Source: Phlegmacium glaucopus (lineage: Eukaryota > Basidiomycota > Agaricomycetes > Agaricales > Cortinariaceae). Taken from it: DNA of 64,000 nucleotides. Every line of letters begins with the position of its first letter. Within the stretch, counting starts at the first letter, position 1. This document shows, one piece after another, positions 1-12,004 of the stretch. Both the position numbers and the translations under genes were made by a program. The stretch is from contig MU130579.1 of NCBI GenBank assembly GCA_015039465.1, positions 168,187 to 232,186 of the forward strand. The letters run 5' to 3'. A model generated the notes under the pieces. That model did not search any database. It was not told where the DNA came from and saw nothing but the letters and a program-made list of their open reading frames with translations.

Positions 1-47
1 ACAGCAAGACATAATTGTGATGTCAATGAGAAAGTAGCCTATATATC

Positions 48-810
48 ATGACATTTCAGGTTTACCTATGCCACCATTCCTATCAGCAAGCTATGAGACA
101 GAAAGATATTAGAAACTTCCTGTGATGTAAGGGCAGATAGTTTACATATTTGTATATCTGATCAGCAAATATGGCTTCCAAACATTGCGGCACAAATGAA
201 GCCAACACCCAAGCCAAGATAAGAAAGGCCACCAACTCCGGGGGCTGAAATGATATGTCTTGGCAAAGAATTCTTGAGGATTCAATGGATCAATTGAGGA
301 ATGGAGATGGAAGGAAACTCAGATGAACCAGCAAATGTGGTGAACATGGGGTAAAATATACCTGCAGTTTCAAATTTGATCAATTAGCCACGCAATAGGC
401 AACTTCCATACATTAGTACACTGACCATAAGTGCTACAAATATAATATCAGCATCAATCAAAAAGAAACTACTCAGTGTCTCACAAGGCCATGTAAAGAC
501 TCAATACAAAGCAGATCAAGCTTCTAGAGAGTAGGACTATGGGACGTGAAAGGTTGAGCCAAAGGTTATAGAGTCTTCCATGCTCCTTAAGAAAGGTAGG
601 TTGATTAGACACAGTTTTCTCAAGATTGCCAGATTTTGCTGCCCTTTTTTTTTTTTACAAATGACAGATGCATATGTCTCTCATAGGAGGGGAATGGCGA
701 TGACAGATGCTACACCACATACAGCTTGATACAAATATTAGATGATGAATGTGTTGTGCTGAAATAGAAAAGATAAGACTAACTGGATATCACAATAAAG
801 ACCCACTTTA
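48..810 (-). pseudogene. Truncated relic of the MFS transporter gene
   Basis: Read on the minus strand this matches the 3' half of the intact MFS gene at 41475-43892, from exon 6 to exon 11, introns included. The 5' half is deleted: the copy jumps from sequence matching 42411 to sequence matching 41313, with a short AGTAA-type overlap at the junction. The last exons are lost at the homology break near 48. Small indels, A-runs and CpG-to-TpG/CpA changes disrupt the frame, so it cannot encode a transporter. Confidence 0.8.
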
Positions 811-3800
811 CTAATATGCCTTTATTGGTGAGGTTACAGCATTCTTGCACAGTCAATTATCAACAATCATTTTGTGGCATTCATGATCATGATGCATAGC
901 TGTTGTAGATGTGTCTGAGTTGATAATAGTACTCAACAAGCTCAAGATTCAAAGTAATGCCAGTATTAATGTGCCATCCATTACATAGCTAGATATATGC
1001 AAGCTACAGTGTACACCTCAACGTCTCCATTGACTAGAAATCTCCAAAGATTTGAACACATCCTATGAAACATGAGAGCTAAATCCCTGGAAATATTAGG
1101 TCATAAGTGAACGACGAGTAGCTAGGAGCCTAGGACCATGGGATTAGTAGTACTATTCAATCGTTCTTTTGTCCTCAAAGAAAAAGCAAGTGAATTGCAT
1201 GTGGACAGTCACCCATTTTATGTGTGTAACTGATACAGTAAGATGATAGTAACAAAGTCCCAGGGATACCCACAATGAACAAGGTGGGTTGACAAGGCCT
1301 CAACTAATAATATGGGATGTACTGAACTGTATGCCTGAGGAGACGGAGAAGCTGAGCATCCAAATAAGGAGATGAAAAGTAGCCACATCCCAAGCTCATT
1401 CAAGCAAGTGGTGTGGTGGATGGTAGGCAAGTAGAACTAGATGACGCCCAGAGCCATAATTCAAGAGGACCAATTAAACTTTTGCCCCCCCCCAAAAAAA
1501 AACTCAAAAGATCCAGTTCTTCCAAACCATATCATATAGCAAGAGTTAGAAGTCATACTCTCAGACCACTGTCTGGCAGAATGGAGGTCATGGTATTTAA
1601 GCTTGTGTGCTAGGGCCATGCAAATCCTAGAGTAAATTTCATGAGGCCATGGCCTTGTGAATTGCGCACGCAAAAATGCATGATGAGAGCGAAATCTATA
1701 AACTCCCTTCCACTAGCATTAACTTACCTTGAGAGGAAGGTCTTTGCTGTGATCCACCAGATCTGATCAGATCTGAGCAGATTTGGCAGGCATTCTGAGC
1801 AGAATGCAAACTATATACCTCCCTAACCTTAATAAAACCCTAACCAAACCTTAACCCAAACCTTAACCAAACCTTAACCAAACCTTAACAGAAGTAGCTG
1901 GTGGGTCTCTATTTTCTCAGATCCACTTGGATCCACTCAGAATCCAAGCAGAATCTGAGCAGAACTGAGCAGAACTGGTCAGATATAACAATTCTGATCA
2001 GATCAGATCAGATCTGGTGGGGGACAGAAAAGTACTGTTGAGAGGCCTTCATGCAGGCACAGACAAAATGGTGACTTTGGCAAGTGTGCTTCTCAAGTTT
2101 GAAAAGTAGGTCATTTCTGACTGACAGCTGTAATTTCTGTCTGGATCAAGCAGGACATGTGACTAAGTGAGGCAGCATGTACATGCAAACATTTTAATGC
2201 TTACTGTAAAGTGGATGGTTCTTTTTCCACCACTCCATCATCCAATGGTTCATTGATTTGCAACATGATCCTGCAAGTGAATAAAAGGCTCTGAAGTTGA
2301 ATGGGCAGAGTGGATGATGAAAGCTACTGCTCCTTGTGTTGGGATCTCCTATTGACACTGGTCCAACCTCTCTATGATTTTGCTTTAGTAAAGAGCAAGA
2401 ACCCCTTTATACACAATGTGGTTTTAAAAAGCAGAGAATGCATCCTGCATGTTAGTGAGTGGACTGCGCAGTAAGTGCTGGCCATGCTTGGAATTCTGCG
2501 CAAAAGCTACTGAGCATGGCAGAAATGAACATTGGAAATGAGTACTCTTGTGATTGTGATGAAATTGTGACAGAGGTGACAATTGAGTGGCTGTGAGCTT
2601 TCTGCACACAGAACATTCACTTCAGCAAATACAAGGCAAATAATATTATTTCTCACAAACCTCAACTCTACTACTCCAGTAGTAACTATTCCTAATTCTA
2701 CTACTCGAAGCAAAAATGGAGGATGACACGTGAAAAATACAAGCATTTCTGAGACCATGCAAGAATAATCACAGACATGTAATTTGGATCCAGGCAAGTG
2801 TAACAACATTATCCTTATCTTTTTCATCTATTATCTTATCTTGCAATCAGATCTTGACTTAAGGGAACAGTGGTCAGTGATGTTTGGTTATAAAATCAAC
2901 ATCCTCAACACTCAGTGATCCCATCCAGGCTCCTCTAGTTGAATCCATCGCTAAGAAGCTAACGCAGCTCCATACCAAAGTTGTGGCAGAAGGGGGTTTG
3001 AAATGATGATAATACCTTTCCCATCCTCTCTGATTCCAACATTGACACCAGTTGTCTTGTTTCTTCATCCTTGCCCCTGCCATCAACACATCTCATCCAG
3101 CAATGACAGCTATCTTATCCACAATGAAATAAGCTCAGAAAGGGTTATGCAGATATGAGAGGGAATTGAAATGTCCAGTGTTTGGAAAGAGGCTTGTGAT
3201 GTGACCATTGACAGAAACAATCAAATCTTTGATCACAAGGAGCGAGCTTACAGAACAGGTTGAGTTAGCATTGGATGCTTTGGAGGTATGCGATCAGCAG
3301 GATGTCAGCTGTCCAACTCTCATTATTTGTGTAACAGCAAGAGTACGGGCTTTTGAAAGAACTTAGTCCCTTTCCCCCAAATGATTGCATCTGCATATAG
3401 GACTCTGATGGCTGAAATTGTGCAACCTTGTCTTGATGCAACTCCTTACTCTCATTAAGAAATATTGACACAAACATAACTCCCTCATCTTGTCAGTATA
3501 TAGAGGTTTGATATCCCTTCAACCACACTAGGATGACCTACTCCTGTGATGGGGACCGAACCAGGTGGAGGATAAGAATGAGCTTAAGGAAAGGCTCCTT
3601 GTTTTTTGTGTACTTTGTTTACGCAGCTTCCCAGAGTTTCTAGCTGACTTGAAGTTGGGAATGATGACAAGAGGATCACAGTTTCAGTGAGTGTTGTTTC
3701 CCTTTCTCTGTTGCAAAACTCATACCAATATTTTTCTGTCAAATATATCAAAAAGATTCCAAGTGTTCAAACTGCCGTTGAGACTGCCCTCCATGTACTT

Positions 3801-4845
3801 GGAGATGGAAATTGGAAGATGAGGGTGTGCAAGTAAGTAGGTGTTGAGATGAACAAAGTAGATCATTCAATTTTGTTCATAAGTTGCACACTCTCACCTG
3901 CTCTTTTCAAGCTAGAAGGGTGATGATTACTGCCATCAGTAGTCTGATGTCTCTTTCTCATACCTCACAACATTCTGCTTTTGGATCCATCTTTACCCTT
4001 AGTAGCATATCTTACTTGCAGCTATGCCTCAGCAACCCTCATCTCGCTACTTTCATCCCACAACCCACCCAAGAAGTACTTAACTCCAATCTCTGCATCA
4101 CAAAATATCCTACTTTTAGCTCCAACTTCTCATCCTTAATGCAGGCCATTTTGGAAGATGCTAGAGACAAGAAAAATTGGGCAGTAGCAAAGGAAAAATT
4201 CACATATTATTTGATCTGTTAGATGGGGTTATCAAACAACATAAGTTGGTGGTAGATGATGTTGAGGGAAGATATATGATCAGAGATAAAGTTGCCAAGA
4301 TTGTCATACCTTCATTCCAGAAGTTTATGCAGATAGAAAAAGCAATGCCTTATATTGCCATAAAGATGAATGTGATTATGCAATGGAAATAATGTCCCTG
4401 CACTGTCAACAATATTCCCAACAATATCTTTCATCTTATTGAACCCCTCTTGAGAAAGAATGTTGACATTCCAAGCCCTTTCATTGTGGGGGTAGAAGAC
4501 TTGGACGGTGAGGCATCATTTGGCTTGAATGATGCAACAGCACTGAGCCAACCTTCTATCTCCCTGATAGCTGCTCCAATCCCCTCCTCTGATTGCAATT
4601 TGTAATGTGGAAATGTATCAAGAAGCTCAACTAGGGTGTTGCAAACAGTTGGGTTGGTTTGGGTTTGCCAATTCTTAGCTTTAATTAGGATCCATTCTGT
4701 TTCTGAGAAAAAAGTAAGTCATTGAATTTATGCATATTGACAACAACTTACAGATGTGTTGGTTACAAGAGGCCAACTTCATGCATGATGAGGTATTTGG
4801 TGCAAAGCTAGGGAGGAAAGATTCAGAAAAACTATTTGTAGTTCA
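811..4845. other. CpG-poor duplicated DNA without an intact gene
   Basis: This stretch matches 41313 down to about 36071 in inverted orientation, apart from mobile elements inserted in one arm only (1737-2037 here; 36348-37329 and 37788-38365 there). Short open frames such as 1218-1430 (-) and 3884-4222 (+) have counterparts in the other arm but lie between stops, and I recognise no domain. A possible decayed gene runs at about 3884-4740, where in-frame fragments continue past stops that look like lost tryptophan codons. Its function is unknown. Confidence 0.5.
1737..2037. mobile_element. hAT-like MITE (family 1, copy 1)
   Basis: A 301-bp insertion flanked by the 8-bp direct repeat TTGAGAGG (1729-1736 and 2038-2045). 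The matching site in the D1-R arm (near 40400) has one uninterrupted TTGAGAGG, which proves insertion. Eight-bp duplications are typical of hAT transposons. The degenerate terminal inverted repeats share CCACCAGATCTGATC. The interior has GATC/CAGATC repeats and an 11-bp repeat, CCTTAACCAAA, that resembles telomeric DNA but is internal. It encodes no protein. A second copy lies at 12813-13141. Confidence 0.85.
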
Positions 4846-5258
4846 TGTTAGGGGACACCTGACTTCAACCTAAACCTCAACCTTAGAATGATACACCCCG
4901 CCTTTCTGATGACCTCTGACCCTCCATCCAACTCCACTTCCGTCACCGGTTTACTCTGGAACCCTGTAGTTCCACTCCAACTCCAATCCTCCGGTTCGCT
5001 CTGTCTTTTATCTCTATTTTTCACATCACACCACTTCTTATTTAATTAATTAATTATTATTGTATCATTCCTTTATTTATTTTATATCTCCATTATGTCC
5101 ATATTAGTACTTAAACACCCACAGCCTAGCAGGGATCCCCATCCTTTCCTCTTTGGATCCCCTGCTAGGTAAGTCACTTGTAGATATCTTTTCTGAAATA
5201 TTATTAACTTTGGATCCCCTGCTAGCTTGACTAAGTCAGCGTCGCAGTTGCCCTAACA
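4846..5258 (+). repeat. Gypsy-1 5' LTR
   Basis: 413 bp with TG...CA ends. It is similar along its length to 10960-11873 once the 441-bp insertion there is removed, and to the inverted solo LTR at 23669-24069. It contains an AT-rich stretch of TTAATTAAT repeats and two copies of the GGATCCCCTGCTAG motif near the 3' end. These differences from the 3' LTR reflect age. Confidence 0.92.
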
Positions 5259-5367
5259 TTAGGAAAGGATCATCCTTTAACGGACTGAGTCCGGTCCACA
5301 CAGTGGAACGATAGTCCGATTTACAGCCCCTGATTTGGGCCAATCAGACTCTGTACACTCCCAGACC

Positions 5368-6552
5368 ATGGCTCCCTCCTTGTCTTCACAGCACGCATCT
5401 CCAAGCAGCTCCTTCCTATCAGCCATGGACGATGAACGCACCGCCCAGCTGGAAAGAAAAGTCATCCTATTGCAAGCTCGGGACATCAAATACCAAAACA
5501 GATTTGACCGAATCATGGAGACAATCGACCGACTCATTCCAAATGTACAATCACCTGTACCACAACAAGAGGTTCCCCCACAAACTGAAAACATACCCCG
5601 GATGCGCTCTGCAAGGCTGGCATTCCCAACAGAGTTTGATGGAGAATGATCCAAAGGAACAGCATTCCTTCACTCCTGCCAAACATACATCCGGCTCTGT
5701 TCCAACAAATTCTCGGACGAGCAAACAAAAATTATCTGGGCCATGTCCTACATGAAATCCAGAAGAGCATCAAAGTGGGCAGCTAGGGTTTTCTGATGGG
5801 AAACAGACAACCCTCAGTTGACCCGGTTCCTAGATTGGTCCGATTTCTGAGACGACTTCAAAAAGGAGTTCTGTCCCGCAAATGCGGACTCGGTTGCCAT
5901 CAACCAACTAGAATTGACTGGATATTTCCAGAAAACCCAGTCCTTGGAAGAATATGTGGATGAATTCCAAGACCTAATCACGGATTCTGGATACACTGAT
6001 CCGAAAACTATCGTAGTAAAATTCCAAAGAGGCCTGAATGCCCAGATTCAGAACTCCATTGCTACAATGGCTTCCGGAAGACCGTCTGATACGGATCCAA
6101 CAGGATGGTCCAGAATGGCACGGACAATAGAGGAAAACCGAGCCACTAACGAGGCCTTCCAGTCAGCTTACAAAAGTCTGGCAGCAACCACTTCTCGACC
6201 AACTGGTACCACCACACTCCAATTCAATCTGTCAATACTGCCACAGAGGAACGCACACCTCGTACCAACTCCGGGAAACCTGGTACCTATGGACATTGAC
6301 ACGGCCTGAAAAGCAGGTTCTGTACCACTGTCATGCTTCCGGTGCAGAGGCATCGGACACATCGGCAGACATTGCAAAAAATGTTTCAACATCCAAACAA
6401 TGACCAATGTCAAACTCCATACCCTCTTGGAGTTCCGGCTGGCCAAATATGACAAAGTACCTGATCTGGAACTGACGGAACCTTCAGAGAACGCTGAACA
6501 CAAAAGTCAGACCGACAATTTAAAGGATTTTTGCCAAAACAGCAAGTGAACT
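5368..6552 (+). pseudogene. Gypsy-1 gag, broken
   Basis: Translation from the ATG at 5368 gives a retrotransposon capsid-like protein that reads through several in-frame stops. TGA codons at about 5648, 5794 and 5848 fall where tryptophan is expected, consistent with G-to-A changes of TGG. The capsid region continues at 5914-6309 and another TGA precedes a CCHC zinc knuckle, CFRCRGIGHIGRHC, near 6338-6380. The product would have been the nucleocapsid/capsid that packages the element RNA. Confidence 0.85.
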
Positions 6553-6677
6553 GCACGCCCTCGCTGTCAACAACCAACTGGTTCTCTGTTTTACATGTAG
6601 ATAGCATTAATGAAATAAACGAGACGGTTGAAAACATTTGAGTCGTACAAACATCAGAAATTCCAAAAAAAATCCGA

Positions 6678-7151
6678 GTGTTCCGACCCCGATGGGAAAG
6701 AACCCTCCCAAAAAAGTTCACTATTAACTCCCTTGATGCTGACTCTAAATCACTGGAACTCAAAGTCAGCATTGAGATGACCGACACTGGAGAAGTAAAC
6801 TCCTTTCTGTCCGTAATAGACTCTGGAGCCAATGGAAGGTTTATTGACAGAGACTATGTCAAAACTAACAGGCTCACAACAAAGTCCCTGTCAAATCCAA
6901 TTCTGGTATTTAACATTGACGGTACTCCGAACAAAGCCAGACCAATCACGGAAGTGGTTGATCTGATACTCAGGTACAAAGGACATTCCGAGAGATCCTT
7001 GTTTGCGGTCACTGGACTAGGAAAACAAACCTTGATTCTCGGACATTCCTGGCTTAAGATGCACAACCCGGAGATCGACTGGGCAACCGGAGAAGTAAAA
7101 ATGTCCCGTTGTCCACCCCGTTGTTGTTCGGAATGCAGGAATGAAATCTGA
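6678..7151 (+). pseudogene. Gypsy-1 aspartic protease segment
   Basis: An open segment with the retropepsin signature IDSGANGRFID near residue 50 and the later ILGHSWL element. In an active element this protease would cut the Gag-Pol polyprotein. It is separated from the RT segment by a TGA at about 7149, so the polyprotein is interrupted. Confidence 0.85.
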
Positions 7152-7199
7152 GAAGAATGAAAAATTCAAAAGGTGGAAATACGCTGAATTGAAAAATGT

Positions 7200-8781
7200 T
7201 TGACTGGCCCACTTCCGGCTCATGTAGAGGATTGTGATGAGGATGATGAGGAGGAAAGTAGCCCAAACCCTGAATTTGAGGATGGCAACAGAATATTTGC
7301 CACTGGCCTACTACCACTGCAGGCAGATATCCGAGCCACCTCCACCATCTCCCAACGTCTTGCAGAAGCTTTCCAGCGCAACACACAATCCGAAACAAAA
7401 GAAGGAGTTCCAGATTATCTCCATGAACTTGATAGTGTTTTTGCCAAAGAATCTTTTGATATCCTACCTGATCTGAAACCTTGGGACCACACAGTAGAAC
7501 TTATTCTGGGAGAAAAACCATCAGGTTGCAAGGTCTATCCTCTAGCTCCGACGGAATAAAAGGAACTTGACGTGTTCCTCCAGGAGAATTTAAACTCCAG
7601 ACGCATCCAACCTTCCAAATCTCTGATGGCATCTCCGGTTTTCTTTATCAAAAAGAAAGACAGAAGTCTTCGGCTTGTTCAGAACTATTGAGGCTCTCAA
7701 CACGATCACCATCAAAAACAAGTACCCACTTCCCCTCATTTCGGAACTGATTACCCAACTCCAGAGCGCTAAATATTTCACTAAGCTGGACATCCGATGG
7801 GGTTTTAACAATGTCCAAATGAAGGAAGGAGAAGAATGGAAAGCGGCTTTCCAAACCAACCAGGGATTATTTGAACCCCTGGTTATGTTCTTCGGCCTCA
7901 CCAACAGTCTGGCTACTTTTCAAACAATGATGAATGACATCTTCCGCAAACTCATAATGGAAGGGGTTGTAGTAGTTTACCTTGACAATATCCTGATATT
8001 CACGGAGACACTAGAGGAACACAGGTCTGTAACTTGGAGAGTACTGGAACTTTTATGGAAGCATAAACTCTTCCTAAAACTGGACAAGTGCAAATTCGAA
8101 CAAACCAAGGTGGAATACCTCAGAGTCATAATATCTCATAACTCCATTGAGATGGACCCTGTAAAAGTTGCTGGAGTAGTGGAATGGCCAATTCCAACGA
8201 ACAAAAAGGAAGTCCAGTCATTTCTAGGCTTTACCAACTTTTACGGAAGGTTCATCCAAGACTTTTCTCATCATGCCCGTCCCTTGTTTGATCTCACCAA
8301 AAGTAACATTAAATGGAGATGGAATATGGAAGAGCAGTTGGCGTTCGATTCTCTCAAGAACCTGATCACTTCAACCCCGAATCTAGCCTCTCCGGACAAC
8401 TCCAGGCCATTCCGCATTGAAGCGGACAGTTCCGATTTTGCAACCGGAGCTGTACTCTCCCAACAATCCCTCAATGATGAGAAATGGCACCCAGTCATGT
8501 TCCTGTCTAAATCCTTATCTCCGGTCGAACGGAACTATGAGATCCACAACAAAGAGATGCTAGCGATCATCCGAGCCTTAGAAGAGTGGAGACACTTCTT
8601 CGAAGGAGCGGAACACAAGTGCGAGATCTGGACTGATCACAAGAACTTGGAATACTTCATGACAGCCAAAAAGCTCAATTGGAGACAAGCCCGTTGGTCA
8701 TTGTTCCTAGCCCGGTTTGATTTCCTCATGCACCACAGACCAGGCAAAAGCATGGGAAAACCGGATGCCTTGTCCAGATGA
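7200..8781 (+). pseudogene. Gypsy-1 reverse transcriptase and RNase H, broken
   Basis: Two open pieces (7200-7559 and 7675-8781) separated by stops. Reverse transcriptase motifs include TKLDIRWGFNN, FGLTNSLATFQ and the active-site box YLDNILIF. That box is normally YxDD, so the second catalytic aspartate has become asparagine, a single G-to-A change. RNase H follows with FRIEADSSDFATGAVLSQ and ends at PDALSR. The enzyme would be catalytically dead even if translated. Confidence 0.92.
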
Positions 8782-9171
8782 GCAGATCACGGAACCGGAA
8801 CTGGTGACAATGACAACATCACACTCCTAACTCCAGGCTTTTTCACGATTCGGGCCTTAGAAGGACTGGAAGTCATAGGAGAAGAACGAGATGTCTTGAA
8901 AGATATCTGGAAGGGTACCTGTGAAGGTGTAAAAGAAGAGGCCATAGCTAAAGTGGTAAAGGAGTTTGAAAACCACTCACACGCAATCCGTCCGATCGGC
9001 AGAATGGTCTCATGACAACGACATCCTCTCCTTCCAAGGAAAAATCTACGTTCTGGACATGTTTGACTTGTGAAGACGGATTGTATCCCCCTGCCATGAC
9101 ACCCTAATTGCTGGGCATCCGGAAGATGGAAGACCCTCAAACTCGTATCCTGAAACTATTGGTGGCCACAG

Positions 9172-10068
9172 ATGTCCCGATATATCAGAAAATATGCCTC
9201 AACCTGTGACCTGTGTCTTCAGACTAAGGCTCAAAGACGCCACCCAGTCAGTGAACTCCATCCCCTCCCGATTCCGAATGCTCCATGGGACACAATTAGT
9301 GTGGACTTCATAGTGGAACTTCCGGAGTCTTCAGGATACGACTCGGTAATGGTAGTAGTTGATTTGGTCACCAAACGAGCTCATTTTGCACCAACCCTTA
9401 CTACCACCTCTGCATCCGGAACTGCTTGCCTTTATATCCAACATGTCTGGAAACATCATGGACTACCCCAGAGAGTGGTATCAGATAGAGGACCACAGTT
9501 CATAGCGGAATTCACGTGCGAGCTCTACCAGATCCTCAGAATTAAGTTAGCAGCCACTACCGCCTATCATCCGCAAGGAGACGGCCAGACGGAACAAGTA
9601 AATCAGGAACTGGAACAGTATCTCCGACTCTTTACAAACCAGCGACAAACCAATTGGGCCAAACTCCTTCCCCTTGTGGAATTCCAGTACAATAATCATG
9701 TCCACTCCGCCACACAGCACCCACCTTTCCTCCTAGACTCCAGACAAATCCCCCAAATGGGTTTTGAACTGAGCCAACCGGAATCCCAAATGGAGTCCAT
9801 TAATGAATTCACAGAACGAATGTGGAACACCCTAGACAAAGTGAAAGCAGCACTGGTCAAGTCTAAAGACAACATGGCAAAGTATTATAATCAGAAAAGG
9901 ACTTTGGCACCAGAATACAAACCGGGAGACAAAGTATACCTGGATGCCAGCGACATACAAACAATGAGACCATCCAGGAAATTGTCCCATTGGCACCTAG
10001 GCCCCTTTCCAATCAAAGAACAAGTCGGCAACAACACTTACCAACTCCAACTTCCCTTGTCCATGAAA
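9172..10068 (+). pseudogene. Gypsy-1 integrase, interrupted by a MITE
   Basis: The DDE integrase core is visible with SVDFIVELP, VSDRGPQF and HPQGDGQTEQVNQELEQ supplying the three acidic residues. The C-terminal domain runs to a MITE insertion after ATGAAA at 10068. Beyond the insertion the frame resumes with a TGA where a tryptophan-like codon is expected, then typical HPVFNV sequence, so the element already carried a stop there. The HHCC zinc-binding part lies just upstream (about 9080-9230) with further stops. Confidence 0.9.
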
Positions 10069-10598
10069 TAGTGCTTGAAAGTCCGGTTAGGTTTGGTTAT
10101 TTGGTGCCCAGGGGCTCTAACTGAGACTGAGACTGGTTAGGCTTCATTCCCAAACCCAAAATAACCTAACCGGACTGAAAATAACTGACCAAAACCAGTT
10201 AGTTGCAGTTACTAACCAGTTAGGACCGAAAAAATGAAAAACCGGTTATAACCGGGCAAGACCATACATATTTCTCTCAATAAAAATTATTTCCACGCAT
10301 CGTAGCTTTAAAATGAGCCCACGAACGCTAAATTTGATGAAGAATTGACAAAGCTATGATAATATTCTTGAAAGTCTACTTTTGGCCAATATTTTAAAGA
10401 TTTGACCATAACTCAGTCAGACTTTTAGCATTTCTCACGTTTTTGGGTGCGTTTTAAAGGGGTATAATAGGGTCGTTTATAACCGGTTATTTCATTTTCA
10501 GAATCAACTAACCACTAACTGCGGTCCGGTCTTTTTGCGGTTAGGTCCGGTCCAGTCTTGGTTATTTTCCGGTTAATTAACCGGACTTTCAAGCACTA
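10069..10598. mobile_element. hAT-like MITE (TAGTG family) in Gypsy-1 pol
   Basis: A 530-bp insertion with near-perfect terminal inverted repeats TAGTGCTTGAAAGTCCGGTTA / TAACCGG..AAGCACTA, flanked by the 8-bp duplication CCATGAAA (10061-10068 and 10599-10606). The interior is full of short AACCGG/CCGGTT words on both strands and encodes nothing. The 8-bp duplication indicates hAT-type transposition. The ends resemble the MITE at 37788-38365. Confidence 0.93.
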
Positions 10599-10606
10599 CC
10601 ATGAAA

Positions 10607-11083
10607 TGACTCCATCCAGTCTTTAACGTAGTCAAACTGACTCCAGCCCAAATAGACCCAATCCCTGGAAGACGCATTCCAACTCCTCCACTTCCAGAAA
10701 TCATTGATGGAGAAGAGGAATGGGTCGTCGAGGAAATCCTCGACAGCAGAGTTATAAACAGGAGGTTCCGATACCTTGTGAAATGGCAAGACTTCGGAAT
10801 TGAACATAACACCTGGGAGCCTCAGGAAAACATACACGCCCCCGAATTAGTCGCGGAATTCCACAAGAAGTACCCCGGAGCTCCTAAGCACATCAGGATG
10901 GCCAAATTCGAACAGTTTCCTTTCATGCCGGGACGTCACCTACCAAAGGGGGGGATGGATGTTAGGGGACACCCAACTTCAACCCAAACCTCAACCTTAG
11001 AATCATACACCCCGCCTTTCCGACGACCTCCGACCTTCCATCCAACTCCACTTCCATCACCGGTTTACTCCAGAACCCTGTAG
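10607..11083 (+). pseudogene. Gypsy-1 integrase tail and chromodomain
   Basis: After the MITE the polyprotein frame continues through HPVFNVVKL-type sequence to a chromodomain at about 10705-10900 (EEEWVVEEILDS, YLVKWQDFG, NTWEPQENI). In chromoviruses this domain reads histone marks and directs integration into heterochromatin. A stop closes the frame at 11083, inside the 3' LTR. This piece is well preserved but cut off from the rest. Confidence 0.9.
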
Positions 11084-11873
11084 TTCTGCTCCGACTCCAA
11101 TCCTCTGGTTCTTCCGTCACCGGTTGACTCCGGAATCCCGTAGTTCCGCTCCGACTCCGGTCCTCCAATTCACTCCGTCTTTTATTTCTATTTTTCATAT
11201 CGCACCACTTCTTATTTAATTAATTAATTATTATCGTATCATTCCTTTATTTATTTTATATCTCCGTTATGTCCATATTAGTACTTAAACACCCCCAGCC
11301 TACACTGCTGGCACTGGGTGGTGTTTCCCTTAGAAAAAATTATTTTTAGAAATGTTTTGTCATTTCCAAATAATTTCTCTCATGAAAACACAAAAAGTAT
11401 TTCTGAAGGAAAAATTCTAAAAATACATCAGGTGTTTCTCATGTGTTTCCCAAAGATAAATCTTATGTTTTTTAAAGGTTTTCCTTTCAGAAACAGTGGG
11501 GAAATACCTATTTCACCAATCACTAAGTGGAATAGGTGTTTCCCTGCTGTTTCTGAAAGGAAAACCTTTAAAAAACATAAAATTTATCTTTGGGAAACAC
11601 ATGAGAAACACCTGATGTATTTTTAGAATTTTTCCTTCAGAAATACTTTTTGTGTTTTCATGAGAAAAATTATTTGGAAATGACAAAACATTTCTAAAAT
11701 AAAGTTTTTCTAAGGGAAACACCACCCAGTGCCAGCAGTGCTAGCAGGGATCCCCATCCTTTCCTCTTTGGATCCCCTGCTAGGTAAGTCACTTGTAGAT
11801 ATCTTTTCTGAAATATTATTAACTTTGGATCCCCTGCTAGCTTGACTAAGTCAGCGTCGCAGTTGCCCTAACA
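10960..11873 (+). repeat. Gypsy-1 3' LTR, split by a foldback element
   Basis: Begins TGTTAGGGGACACCC and ends GCCCTAACA, matching the 5' LTR. A run of G (about 10948-10954) just before it is the likely polypurine tract. A 438-bp palindromic insertion (11303-11740) accounts for most of the extra length. A short extra tract, about 11105-11165, duplicates the TCCGTCACCGGTT segment. Confidence 0.92.
11303..11740. mobile_element. Foldback (giant hairpin) MITE
   Basis: A 438-bp element that is almost entirely one inverted repeat. It opens CACTGCTGGCACTGGGTGG and closes with its complement; arms of about 200 bp flank a roughly 25-bp centre near 11510-11535. The same protein frame therefore appears on both strands, an artefact of the palindrome. 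It is flanked by CTA (11300-11302 and 11741-11743), and the 5' LTR shows the empty site. A 3-bp duplication fits PIF/Harbinger-like insertion, but with no transposase present the assignment is open. Confidence 0.9.
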
Positions 11874-12004
11874 CCTAGACCAATAGATCTTCTTGGATCA
11901 GGCATTATTATAAGGTTCCATGACTTTGAGGGAGGTGATTTGAGAGATTGCAGAATGTGACGGAGTGGGTTCATGGTGAGGCAAGTTGAGCTAGGTAACC
12001 AAAA

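Larger units (their letters stand above)
4846..11873 (+). mobile_element. Gypsy-1, chromodomain Ty3/Gypsy retrotransposon, inactive
   Basis: A near full-length LTR retrotransposon ordered LTR, gag (CCHC), protease, reverse transcriptase, RNase H, integrase, chromodomain, LTR. LTRs begin TGTTAGGGGACAC and end GCCCTAACA. There is no matching 5-bp target duplication (GTTCA left, CCTAG right). Compared with the other D1 arm, roughly 170 bp of target is missing at the insertion point. Several tryptophan codons read TGA and the RT catalytic motif is mutated, so it is dead. A hAT-like MITE sits in pol and a foldback element in the 3' LTR. Unlike its surroundings it still carries many CpG sites, so it arrived after the arm decayed. 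Confidence 0.93.

Noticed and set aside
1830..1890. Telomere or subtelomere end
   Set aside because: CCTTAACCAAA repeats are internal to a MITE with an 8-bp target duplication and occur again at 12930-13000.
11318..11725. Mirror-image ORFs on both strands
   Set aside because: Produced by the palindromic foldback element.
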